IMG/VR virus record: IMGVR_UViG_3300008114_000040
Span: 1 to 64,000 of that record
DNA from: a virus
Direction: 5' to 3' (one strand)
DNA length: 64,000 bases
Shown: positions 56,344 through 64,000 of the stretch, piece after piece
How positions within the stretch are numbered: position 1 is the stretch's first letter
How the letters are laid out: each line of letters begins with the position of its first letter
Notes under the pieces: generated by a model
The model's input: only the letters and a program-made list of their open reading frames with translations
The model's database searches: none
What the model was told of the DNA's origin: nothing
Made by a program: the position numbers and the translations under genes

Positions 56344-56650
56344 AATAAAAAATATGATTATCTAGTGCACTTTTGTAGTCTTTCAATGCCGTTATTAAAG
56401 GGAATGGTATAATTAAAATGGATCCATCAGGTATTTCAGATTCCAATCCACCATAAATCGGGTTAGCGATTTGTATTAACCAACCGAAATAAGGTGTGTT
56501 ATATTTCTCAAAACTTATTTTATCCAATCGTGATTTGTTTTTAATGTATACATATCTCTGATCTGTAGTCCTACTACCAATACTTACGTATGGAACGACC
56601 GTTTGTTGACCATTTATTAAAAAGTTTTGATATCTATCGTAGTATTGCAT
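56333..56650 (-). CDS. gp53: T4 gp53-like baseplate wedge protein
   Basis: The 105-residue protein has LDKISFEKYNTPYFGWLIQI, then ANPIYGGLESEIPDGSILIIP. This 'y-g-x-x-x-W-l-I-a-x-x-N' then 'I-p-d-G-x-l-I-i-P' pattern is that of gp53 and LysM-like baseplate proteins. In T4, gp53 joins wedges during baseplate assembly. It is tucked between two very large baseplate genes with short overlaps (1 nt upstream, 11 nt downstream). Confidence 0.75.
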   Translation of the reverse strand: MQYYDRYQNFLINGQQTVVPYVSIGSRTTDQRYVYIKNKSRLDKISFEKYNTPYFGWLIQIANPIYGGLESEIPDGSILIIPFPLITALKDYKSALDNHIFYYGR

Positions 56651-59600
56651 TACTTAAATGTTTTTTTAAGATTAAATTTATCGTCGGTACTATTTACGGA
56701 TGAGTTTAAATTTTTAAGATTTTGTTCACTTGTAGGGGTAATTGGTACTTGTGTTGCAAAATCTAAAATTCTTTTTTTATCTTTGTTATAAGGGTTGTAG
56801 TTTGTAAATTTATTATTATAATATTCATCAAAAAACTTTTTGAATCTTTTATCAACTTCATCTTTTTGTTTTTTAAATTGTGAGTATATTTGTTGGTCTG
56901 ACGTTTGTGTGTTTGTATTTAAATCGTATCCCAAGTTTGACGCTATAAAACTTTTCCATGGTTGTTTATCTTCCGTATTAAGTGTTGACACTATTGTATC
57001 AATAAATTTACCGATATCTGTAATAACGTCAATACCAAAAACCATATTAAATCTTTTTTCGTAAACGCTATCACCAATCAACAAGTCAAAAGAAAAATTA
57101 TTTTTCCATGTAGTAGATTCAGAAGTTGTAATAATCTGGTACTCTTCAAGTTTTGTTATAAATTGATTCATATCATCGGCGATTTTTAAATAATCACCTT
57201 GAAGTTCTATTAGTGTATTTGGGTATGATGTGTCGGATACGTCAACCTGCGTCGTTCCGGATGTGTTATATATAATTGGATTACCTTTTTTATTTATAAA
57301 ACCATCGGTTGCATTTGTTACAAAATTTAGTTTGTCGGTTATACTAACTAAATTTAGTTCTTCTTGGGTTATTGAATTATTGTTGTTATCAATATCTGAA
57401 AGGTATAATGTCTTTTTTTCATCAACCATTTTTTTAAGTTGTTTTTTAACTTTTGTTTTTTGTTGATTTGTAAAATTTTGTGAGTTTAACCCACCCAATA
57501 CTGGTATTTGACCTGAGTCAATATCGTCTTTAATTTTAGAAAATAACAAATCTATTTTATCTTGATAATTGTTACTTTTACCATAAATTTTAACATCGTT
57601 AGTATAATATTTACCATTTTGGTACTTTCTATCCGTATTAATTACATACAACCCACCAAGTAAGTGTTTTTCATTCGTTTGTTTTAGAGTGTCATACACT
57701 TTTGAAGTGTATGTTTTTGTTAATTGAATAAAATCTTTCATTTTGGATTCATAAGAAATAGTACCTGTTTGAGTACCGTCTGATAATTCTTGTGATGTTT
57801 TTATATCCCCAATCGTATTACCAATTTCATTTGTTGGTTTTATTTGTGGGTTTGTTGGTGTATTTAATTTTGCCGCCTCAAAAAACTCACTATCATATTT
57901 TTCATTTAATGGTTCAGTAACATCTGCTCGTTCGTCATACATTTCAGTGTTTGCGTAATAATTAAATGATAAAGCGTTTTGTAGTTTTGAGATAGGTCCG
58001 GCTAAACCACTACCACCTATAAATTTAAATGAAAGTGTAATACTGGCAATCATTGGTTGGACACCAATACCTTCTGGATTTAAGTCATAAAGTCCGTCTT
58101 TATCAAATTTAATTGACAAGCTATCTGGAACAATTTTAGTATGGTAAAAATCACCAATCCTTAACACTAATACTGGTGGGGACCCAAACACACTGTTGAA
58201 AGCATCTTGATAATCTAAAGTCAAGCTACCTGATCCGGTTTGTTTTACAGTAGGTATGGTGTCACCCGGTCTAACGCATTGTTGTAAGAATGTAAGTCTA
58301 GCGTTTAAACCTTCTGGGGTTATTGAGTGGAATGCAGGTTGAAAATGTTTGAATCTTTTTTTAATTCCGTCATATATTACCGGACTATTTTCTTGTAACA
58401 TTTGGAAATAGTTACATTCACTTAAAAGATTTCTTATTAATTTTTTGGTCATTCCAGCATAAAGTGGTGTGTCCTTAATTGTTGTTTCACTAAAATTGTT
58501 TGATTGTGGTGTGTTAGTTTCTGTGTTATCCACATCCGCAGCCAATATGTTTGGTATTTCACCTTCAGGTTTTTCTGGTTGTTCTTCTTTAGGTTTTTCC
58601 ACTTGACTGACTTGTACGTCCGAAATTTTTACCCTTCTACAAGCCATCGCCTGAATTGAATAAGTACCTTCTTCGTCTGGTCTTTCAAATTTTAAAGAAC
58701 AATCAATTTCTTTTAATTTTTCGTCTTTTAGGTTTGTTGACGTGTCACCTTTTGGTTCTTCTTTAATTGTTAAGGTTTTTTTATAATAATCTTCTAGTTT
58801 TTTACCATTAAATGTTTTGGCTAAAATGTATTTTTTAACCGACTCAATTCTTCTTTTAGAAAGTGACGAATTTGATGCGGGATTGTTAGTTGAGCTTGCG
58901 GAACCTAGTAAACTAAATGTTACCTTTCCGCCGGAATCTAATACTTTTCCAATTTTACTTATAAAATCATCAAGTACTGTTAGTGATTTTTCAACACTAT
59001 TTTCAAAAAAATCAGTCAATGAACCATCTCTTGTGTCTATATATTCCTTTAAAGAAAAATCAGGTTCAGTGTTTGGTAAGGTTTGTGGGGTTATAGGTTT
59101 TAATCCAGGGTTTAAATTAGTTTTTGTATAAGCAAAAATTTTATCTTTACCATTTGACTGGTAATTTGTTTTGTTGTTTTTATATTCATTAAACCAATAA
59201 GCAAAATCATTGTCCGTATCTTTTTTAGGTAAGTCGTTTTCAAAGAACATAAAATATTCTTTATTTTTATCATTTAACTCATCTATTGTACTTTGTGTAG
59301 TATCCTCACTTGTTGTTTGACTCGGCGGTGTTTGTTTTAAAACTTTTTGTACGTCCTCTTTTGTTTTAACAAAATTAATAGCATCTTGAATGTCATTAGG
59401 TGAAAATTGAACAAACTTTTTGGACAAGTCATATAAATCATATTTTAAACAACCGGCAAAAAATGAATCCATAATTTTGGTAACTTCGGATTCTGGTGTT
59501 ACACTTTTTAACTCTTGATCAATTAATAAATTTGATATGGATGGATGATCCACCAATATTGTCCAACTTATACTACCAGAACGTGATGTATTTTTATAAG

Positions 59601-60726
59601 TGTAAATTGGTTCTGGTCTACCGATAAAATTTACAGTTTCAAAATCCGGTTTGGACTCATCGGAGAACGTTAAGTCATAAGGTGGAAACCACATTATCCT
59701 TCCCCCATTTGGTCCCTTCTCACATGCCGGTAAATCATCAACAGTAAAACCAGGTTTGTTTGATGTTCTCCATGCCAAATTCTCAAGTGAGAACATATAT
59801 TTTTTAACACGACCATCAACAATATTTGTTGATTGACCGTTTTTATCATTCATCGGTGCAATGTTCAAATTGTAAGTGTTATCCAAAACAGAATAACCAA
59901 ACTTCCTAATGTTGCCATCGGTTTTTTGTAACTGACCATACGTGTAGAATGGTGTGTCCTTTGTGAATAATCTACAGTATTCAAGTCCTTCAAATTCTTT
60001 ACCGCTAGTATCAATTGAATTTTTTGTTACATATTTAATAACTCGTGAACCTTTTGTGATTTCCATATAACCATCATTAAACACTTTTGCAACTTGATTA
60101 ATTGCGTTTCCAACATGTTCCAATTTTCTAACACCGTCTCTTGATCCGGCATCAACAATTTTTTGGGTTATATCAAGTAAAGAACCTTCTTTAAAATCAT
60201 AATTTGTTGATTCGGAATCCGTAAATTGTTTTTTAATTTCAGATGAAAAAACAGATGAAGAATCAAATTCTTGCCTACCTTGTCTTCCAGCTTTTCTTCC
60301 TGGAATAAAGAAACTTTTTTGTGTTGACCAACTAAAATTACTTGTAATTGCAACGTTGCCATCGTAAAAGTTTCTCGTATTTAATCCGAAAAATATTTTA
60401 GATATTGTGTCACCTTCATATTCTTTTGCAACATCAGAATACCCATAAACGGCCGAATCTAATGTTTTACCATTTTTATATTCCGGTAAATCTGTTACTG
60501 GTGAGATTATATCGGTAATTGAATTTTTTCTGGTACCGACATAAAAATTAGGTTTAGGTGAAAATAAATTTGGGTTTGTTAATGAATTTAATCTATAATC
60601 TGGTCTAAACTCATTATAAAATAACTGACCCCACAATAAGTCTCTTGTTGCTGGTGAAGTAAAAGCTAAAAACAAATCAGAACCGCGTCTGATATTTTTT
60701 GATGTTATACTTCTAATCGCACCCAT
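56650..60726 (-). CDS. Baseplate/tail protein with OmpA-like insert (1358 aa)
   Basis: Residues ~360-400 (GRPEPIYTYKNTSRSGSISW) and ~900-960 (VLRIGDFYHTKIVPDSLSIK; GVQPMIASITLSFKFIGG) resemble beta-structured tail or baseplate proteins of contractile phages. Between them, residues ~575-700 look like an OmpA C-terminal domain: LTVLDDFISKIGKVLDSGGK, then a strand, and NSSLSKRRIESVKKYILAK. OmpA-like domains bind peptidoglycan, but the usual Asp of the GHTD motif is absent here (LGSASST). The C-terminal quarter is Lys/Asn/Asp-rich. A baseplate or tail-tip role is inferred from the neighbours. It starts 11 nt after the repeat protein. Confidence 0.6.
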   Translation of the reverse strand: MGAIRSITSKNIRRGSDLFLAFTSPATRDLLWGQLFYNEFRPDYRLNSLTNPNLFSPKPNFYVGTRKNSITDIISPVTDLPEYKNGKTLDSAVYGYSDVAKEYEGDTISKIFFGLNTRNFYDGNVAITSNFSWSTQKSFFIPGRKAGRQGRQEFDSSSVFSSEIKKQFTDSESTNYDFKEGSLLDITQKIVDAGSRDGVRKLEHVGNAINQVAKVFNDGYMEITKGSRVIKYVTKNSIDTSGKEFEGLEYCRLFTKDTPFYTYGQLQKTDGNIRKFGYSVLDNTYNLNIAPMNDKNGQSTNIVDGRVKKYMFSLENLAWRTSNKPGFTVDDLPACEKGPNGGRIMWFPPYDLTFSDESKPDFETVNFIGRPEPIYTYKNTSRSGSISWTILVDHPSISNLLIDQELKSVTPESEVTKIMDSFFAGCLKYDLYDLSKKFVQFSPNDIQDAINFVKTKEDVQKVLKQTPPSQTTSEDTTQSTIDELNDKNKEYFMFFENDLPKKDTDNDFAYWFNEYKNNKTNYQSNGKDKIFAYTKTNLNPGLKPITPQTLPNTEPDFSLKEYIDTRDGSLTDFFENSVEKSLTVLDDFISKIGKVLDSGGKVTFSLLGSASSTNNPASNSSLSKRRIESVKKYILAKTFNGKKLEDYYKKTLTIKEEPKGDTSTNLKDEKLKEIDCSLKFERPDEEGTYSIQAMACRRVKISDVQVSQVEKPKEEQPEKPEGEIPNILAADVDNTETNTPQSNNFSETTIKDTPLYAGMTKKLIRNLLSECNYFQMLQENSPVIYDGIKKRFKHFQPAFHSITPEGLNARLTFLQQCVRPGDTIPTVKQTGSGSLTLDYQDAFNSVFGSPPVLVLRIGDFYHTKIVPDSLSIKFDKDGLYDLNPEGIGVQPMIASITLSFKFIGGSGLAGPISKLQNALSFNYYANTEMYDERADVTEPLNEKYDSEFFEAAKLNTPTNPQIKPTNEIGNTIGDIKTSQELSDGTQTGTISYESKMKDFIQLTKTYTSKVYDTLKQTNEKHLLGGLYVINTDRKYQNGKYYTNDVKIYGKSNNYQDKIDLLFSKIKDDIDSGQIPVLGGLNSQNFTNQQKTKVKKQLKKMVDEKKTLYLSDIDNNNNSITQEELNLVSITDKLNFVTNATDGFINKKGNPIIYNTSGTTQVDVSDTSYPNTLIELQGDYLKIADDMNQFITKLEEYQIITTSESTTWKNNFSFDLLIGDSVYEKRFNMVFGIDVITDIGKFIDTIVSTLNTEDKQPWKSFIASNLGYDLNTNTQTSDQQIYSQFKKQKDEVDKRFKKFFDEYYNNKFTNYNPYNKDKKRILDFATQVPITPTSEQNLKNLNSSVNSTDDKFNLKKTFK
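58627..59004 (-). other. OmpA-like domain segment
   Basis: Encodes residues ~575-700 of the 1358-aa protein. The pattern matches the helix-strand-helix of OmpA C-terminal domains, with LSKRRIESVKKYIL equivalent to the common 'LSxxRAxxVxxYL'. A Cys pair follows (IDCSLKF and AMACRRVKIS). Confidence 0.6.
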
Positions 60727-60737
60727 AACCGTATTTG

Positions 60738-62240
60738 TTACGAATAAAGTCCGGCAAGTTTACCGGCAAACCCTATTGCTTTACCAATAGCGGTATCTGG
60801 TGATGTTACTTTATAGTTTCTAATTAAAAGTGGAACATTACCACTAATAATACCCGCAGCATTAAATGGGTCTGATTTTGGTTTAACTGATATTTCACCA
60901 CTATCCGGATCTATACTTGATTCAAGGTTATTTACTCTACCTATTGTTTCGGATAGTAACTCAGAGGCAACCCTAAATTTAAATTCTTTTTGTAATTGTT
61001 TTGCACCGATATTCGCTAATGCCGAATCCTGTGATAAGGAACCGTTTGAACCAGACGGGTCGCTACTTGTTAATATACTTAATGGACTATACTCTGATGG
61101 TACAAAAACAAAAGATTGTGCTGAATTATAATACCTTTGACTAGTTGTTTGTATTTGTACATCGTCAATGGTTAATACTTTATATGAACCATCACCTGGT
61201 ACATATCTATTCACCACATATGCGTCGTGTTGTTCAATTAATCCATCTTTTTCTAATTGACTTCCAATTGTGTCACTAAAATTGTACTCACCTTCGTTTG
61301 AACCCATAACCCTGTCGTTATTAATATTCCATCTTGTTGGACCATAATCATTGTTGTTGTCTGGTGTATATTTGTTTTTAATCCTTAAATTGATTTCTTG
61401 TTGGGTTCCGAATTGTTCCAATAAATTGTTTTGTGTATCCGTAATTGAATAAAGTCCCTCACCTATCGTATTAATAACTAAATCATTATTAATCCAATAA
61501 ACGGTTGAACCGAAATCATCACCGGGATTTTTATAAACATTTTTAATTTTGTTTAATATTTCATACTGATTTCCAAGTAGTTCCAATCTAGAACCAATAG
61601 TGTCAGTAATTGTATATTCGCCATTACCATTTGTAACAATATTAAGGTCATCATTAATTGACCACTTGGTTGACCCAAAATCATTAGTTTGTGGTTTGTA
61701 TACATTTTTAACAATTAAATCAATTTCTTTTTGGTTTCCTATTTGTTCTAATTTTGAATTGATAGAATTTGGATAACCGTAAAGTCCAAGGTTAGTATTA
61801 ACTTGATATAATTTATTTATATTTACAGTATCACCATAAGATGTTCCAAACTGGGTAGGTCCATACAAATTTTTGATGTATAATAAACTTTCTTGTATGT
61901 TTCCATTTAGTTCAAGTTTGGATCCAAATGAATCAGAATAATCGTATTCACCAAAGTTTGTTTGAGTGTTTAAATTTAAATTTATGTTTACGGTATTACC
62001 ATATGATGTTTTATCTTGTGGTCCGTATTTGTTAAGTGGATATAGTGAACTCTCTTGAATTTCTCCGATTACTTCAACACTAGGACTATCAATAACTGAA
62101 TAATCAACAATTTGATATTGATTTGGCGCAACAATATCATTTGATGTGAAACCATTTTCAACCTTGTAAGGTTTTAAATTTCTAACAAGTAGTTTCTTTC
62201 TAAAATTTTCTGTTGAGTCAAATGATAAAGGACTTTCCAT
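60738..62240 (-). CDS. Five-repeat virion protein (500 aa)
   Basis: Residues ~60-335 hold five tandem copies of a ~54-residue unit, plus a partial sixth. The unit reads roughly NQxEILxKIKNVYxPxxDFG, then STxWxINNDLxI, then GEYTITDTIGSRLELLG. C-terminal to this are a helical stretch (FRVASELLSETIGRVNNLES) and KAIGFAGKLAGLYS. I do not recognise the family. Its place between the tape measure and the baseplate genes suggests a tail-tube, tail-terminator or baseplate scaffold role. A CTATTTATTA motif lies 15 nt before the ATG. Confidence 0.55.
   Translation of the reverse strand: MESPLSFDSTENFRKKLLVRNLKPYKVENGFTSNDIVAPNQYQIVDYSVIDSPSVEVIGEIQESSLYPLNKYGPQDKTSYGNTVNINLNLNTQTNFGEYDYSDSFGSKLELNGNIQESLLYIKNLYGPTQFGTSYGDTVNINKLYQVNTNLGLYGYPNSINSKLEQIGNQKEIDLIVKNVYKPQTNDFGSTKWSINDDLNIVTNGNGEYTITDTIGSRLELLGNQYEILNKIKNVYKNPGDDFGSTVYWINNDLVINTIGEGLYSITDTQNNLLEQFGTQQEINLRIKNKYTPDNNNDYGPTRWNINNDRVMGSNEGEYNFSDTIGSQLEKDGLIEQHDAYVVNRYVPGDGSYKVLTIDDVQIQTTSQRYYNSAQSFVFVPSEYSPLSILTSSDPSGSNGSLSQDSALANIGAKQLQKEFKFRVASELLSETIGRVNNLESSIDPDSGEISVKPKSDPFNAAGIISGNVPLLIRNYKVTSPDTAIGKAIGFAGKLAGLYS
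61235..62063 (-). repeat. Five tandem ~163-bp coding repeats
   Basis: Each unit encodes about 54 residues containing [S/G]xxWxINND and ending in GSxLExxG. Copies have diverged at the DNA level, with protein conservation strongest at the N/D-rich loop and the terminal 'SxLExxG'. This is an old duplication more than a recent slippage product. Confidence 0.75.
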
Positions 62241-62255
62241 TTATTTCTTTTATTA

Positions 62256-62263
62256 ATAAATAG
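62256..62263 (-). promoter_or_regulatory. Candidate CTATTTAT motif upstream of the five-repeat gene
   Basis: In the 38-nt gap after the tape-measure-like gene, the minus strand reads TCTATTTATTAATAAAAG, ending 15 nt before the ATG. Same type as the copies at 26.1 and 34.5 kb. Confidence 0.3.
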
Positions 62264-62278
62264 ACAATTTCGTATTTT

Positions 62279-64000
62279 TTAACCGGTAGTTATTGCGTTG
62301 ATTAATTTTTCGGAGTAACCTTTACTTAATCTTTCATTAACTGTCGCCATAATCGTGTTTTTAAGTTCTGGTGTGTCAATTATTTTGGTTAATAAGTCAT
62401 TTGGTATGTTTGATTCTATTTTAAGGTTCACATCAGTTGAACCTTCTATTTTAAGAGTATTAATTTTTTCTTCTTTTTTTGTTTCAATTTTAGATATTTC
62501 ATTTATATCTTTTTGTATTGTTTCGTTTAAAATTGGAGTTATCTCTTGTATTTTTTTTGTGTCTATTTCCACACCCAGATTATCTACTTTTTCTTTAATT
62601 TTTTCTGGTTCCATACCAGTATTTTCTAATAATTTTTTACTATCTTCTTTAATTTTTGAAACTGTTTTTTCTAAATCTTCTAACGCAACATCTGGTTTCC
62701 CTTTTAGTACATCAGCTAACACTATAACCGCACCTTCAATGGTTTTAAAACCAATTTTAGCTGTTTCTACAAATATATTTAAACCCTTATTAAGTTCTTC
62801 GCTTTTTAAAGCACCAACCAATGTATTATTTACTGTTTGAATTGTAGTAACGTATGCCTCCATTTCGGCACCAACAACTTTACCAATACCTTCTTTTAGT
62901 TTATCATAACCGAATTTTTCTTCTTCAGCTCGTATTTTATTCGCTTCAATAATTTGGTCTTTTAAAGAAAGTTCACCCCCTTTACTAACTAAAGCAGATC
63001 TAACACCTTGCAAAGAAATATCTCTTAATGAATTGTTTATATTATTTAATACACTTAGTTGGTCTAAAGCCACTTGTTTTGCATCTTTACCAGCATCTTC
63101 TTGAGCTTTTTCTAAAGCTTTCATTGCCTTTGAGTTATCTTTTAATTCGTTAACATCCAGTAATTGGTCAGTACCCGGAATTCTAACTTTAACCTCACCA
63201 CCTTTACCAATTTCAGCAAAAGCACCAATTAAATTTTTTTGTTCTTCTGTAAAACCTTCAGTATTTATTCTTGAAAATATTTCTTGTTCTTTTTTGAATT
63301 TTATGGCTGATTTCATATAGTCGTCAGCTGATATACCCATAGCAGTTGCAGTTTCTTTCATATTTCTTCTCATTTCTGGAGAAATACTAAACTCACCTGT
63401 TGTTTTGTTAAAATCAACCATAGACGCTGACGCTTTACCTATTTGATTTTGTAATTCTCCAACATCACTTTGCGCCAAATTAATTAATTGAAATGGATCA
63501 CCTAATGCTCCGATATTACCACCTAACATTTGAATTGAAGATGCCATCTCAATCGCACCTTCCGGATCAAAAGCTTTTTCTGCGGCGTTTTGAGCCATTT
63601 CCATACTAATACCAAGTCTTTGGGCTTGTGCTGCCATTTTTGTTAAACCATCAATACCATCTTTAAAACCATACGCTTGAGCTTTAAATATGTTTTCAGA
63701 AACCGTTTTGGTTAGTTTACCAGCATCAATACCATACTTTCTAGCGGTATCAAAAGTTTTTGTAAGTTTTTCGGTTGCTACATCTTGAGATAATCCCATA
63801 CTGGCAAAACTACCATACATCTTACCCATTTCAGCAGCGGATACACCCATCGCTTTACCCAAAATGATGGCTTGTTCTGTATTTTTTTCACTTAGTGGTA
63901 CAACACGACCTAGTTCTCCGGCCATTGAAGATAGAAAGTCGGCAGTATCTTTATATTGAAATCCAAGTTCAATATTTTTTTCATACAATCCAACAATTAA
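62279..64000 (-). CDS. Tail tape-measure-like protein, N-terminus outside the window
   Basis: The frame is open to the window edge. An apparent start would be a TTG at 63988, but codons continue upstream without a stop, so the gene is probably partial. The sequence is helical, Ala/Lys/Glu-rich and repetitive in character, with LGKAMGVSAAEMGKMYGSFA, QRLGISMEMAQNAAEKAF and QMLGGNIGALGDPF. This is typical of phage tape-measure proteins, which fix tail length and may enter the host. The C-terminus is Lys/Glu/Ile-rich (IETKKEEKINTLKIEG). Placement before baseplate genes agrees with T4-like order. Confidence 0.7.
   Translation of the reverse strand, partial: LIVGLYEKNIELGFQYKDTADFLSSMAGELGRVVPLSEKNTEQAIILGKAMGVSAAEMGKMYGSFASMGLSQDVATEKLTKTFDTARKYGIDAGKLTKTVSENIFKAQAYGFKDGIDGLTKMAAQAQRLGISMEMAQNAAEKAFDPEGAIEMASSIQMLGGNIGALGDPFQLINLAQSDVGELQNQIGKASASMVDFNKTTGEFSISPEMRRNMKETATAMGISADDYMKSAIKFKKEQEIFSRINTEGFTEEQKNLIGAFAEIGKGGEVKVRIPGTDQLLDVNELKDNSKAMKALEKAQEDAGKDAKQVALDQLSVLNNINNSLRDISLQGVRSALVSKGGELSLKDQIIEANKIRAEEEKFGYDKLKEGIGKVVGAEMEAYVTTIQTVNNTLVGALKSEELNKGLNIFVETAKIGFKTIEGAVIVLADVLKGKPDVALEDLEKTVSKIKEDSKKLLENTGMEPEKIKEKVDNLGVEIDTKKIQEITPILNETIQKDINEISKIETKKEEKINTLKIEGSTDVNLKIESNIPNDLLTKIIDTPELKNTIMATVNERLSKGYSEKLINAITTG

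Noticed and set aside
4606-62263. Plus-strand T4 late promoters (TATAAATA)
   Set aside because: Matches appear on the plus strand in several gaps, but no plus-strand gene follows any of them; they are the complement of the minus-strand motif discussed above.
62355-62840. Plus-strand frame of 161 aa
   Set aside because: Ser/Phe/Leu-rich antisense shadow of the tape-measure-like gene; no homology pattern, and no other gene is on the plus strand.
1-64000. tRNA genes
   Set aside because: No cloverleaf or TTCRANNC-type motif was noticed in the gaps, and almost all bases are coding.

Overview
The window is one continuous segment of an AT-rich, T4-like (myovirus-type) phage genome. Every supported gene is on the minus strand, packed with 1-8 nt overlaps or short gaps. 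T4 relatives recognisable by sequence are a gp32-type ssDNA-binding protein, UvsX, a gp41/DnaB-type helicase, an RNase H/FEN-type nuclease, a DnaG/gp61-type primase, class Ia NrdA/NrdB, and baseplate proteins of the gp6, gp25, gp53 and hub types. The host is probably a member of the Bacteroidetes (inference). Several virion genes carry SprB-type repeats, a family typical of Bacteroidetes surface adhesins. A possible Bacteroidetes-style promoter sits before gp32. Most start codons follow A-rich stretches instead of clear Shine-Dalgarno sequences.

Reading in the direction of transcription (high to low coordinates): 64.0-48.9 kb holds the 3' part of a tape-measure-like gene, a five-repeat protein, a 1358-aa baseplate protein with an OmpA-like insert, a gp53-like wedge protein, a 2180-aa hub-like protein and two small genes. 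This part ends at an intrinsic terminator at 48.85 kb. From 48.8 to 37.0 kb is a replication and nucleotide block: gp32, a 104-aa protein, uvsX, a small ribbon-helix-helix protein, a C5 cytosine methyltransferase, RNase H/FEN, a 150-aa protein, the helicase, nrdB and nrdA. A second terminator closes it at 36.94 kb. The helicase and the methyltransferase each carry a 354-residue LAGLIDADG intein placed in the catalytic motif.

From 36.9 to 22.2 kb baseplate genes resume: gp25-like, gp6-like, a 1589-aa protein with membrane-like helices, four structural proteins of unknown role (one with a PKD-like motif), and a 982-aa protein with a P2 gpI-like stretch. From 22.2 to 2.4 kb lies a large host-recognition locus: SprB-repeat proteins, (Thr-Pro)n linkers, YadA-head-like fibres, a leucine-rich-like repeat protein, and a collar-fibre-like protein. 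Two glycosyltransferases (GT60-like and tandem GT34-like) sit in its middle, between two similar gene cassettes. The left end (2.4-0 kb) returns to DNA metabolism: RuvC-like resolvase, primase, and a PD-(D/E)XK nuclease cut by the window edge.

The most unusual parts are the adhesin locus with its embedded glycosyltransferase pair, the YadA-like fibre split by an apparent 23-bp loss inside a 42-bp repeat array, the two active-site inteins, and a replication block that interrupts the baseplate cluster between two terminators. No tRNA, CRISPR, insertion sequence, integrase or reverse transcriptase was seen. No non-coding stretch exceeds 300 bases.
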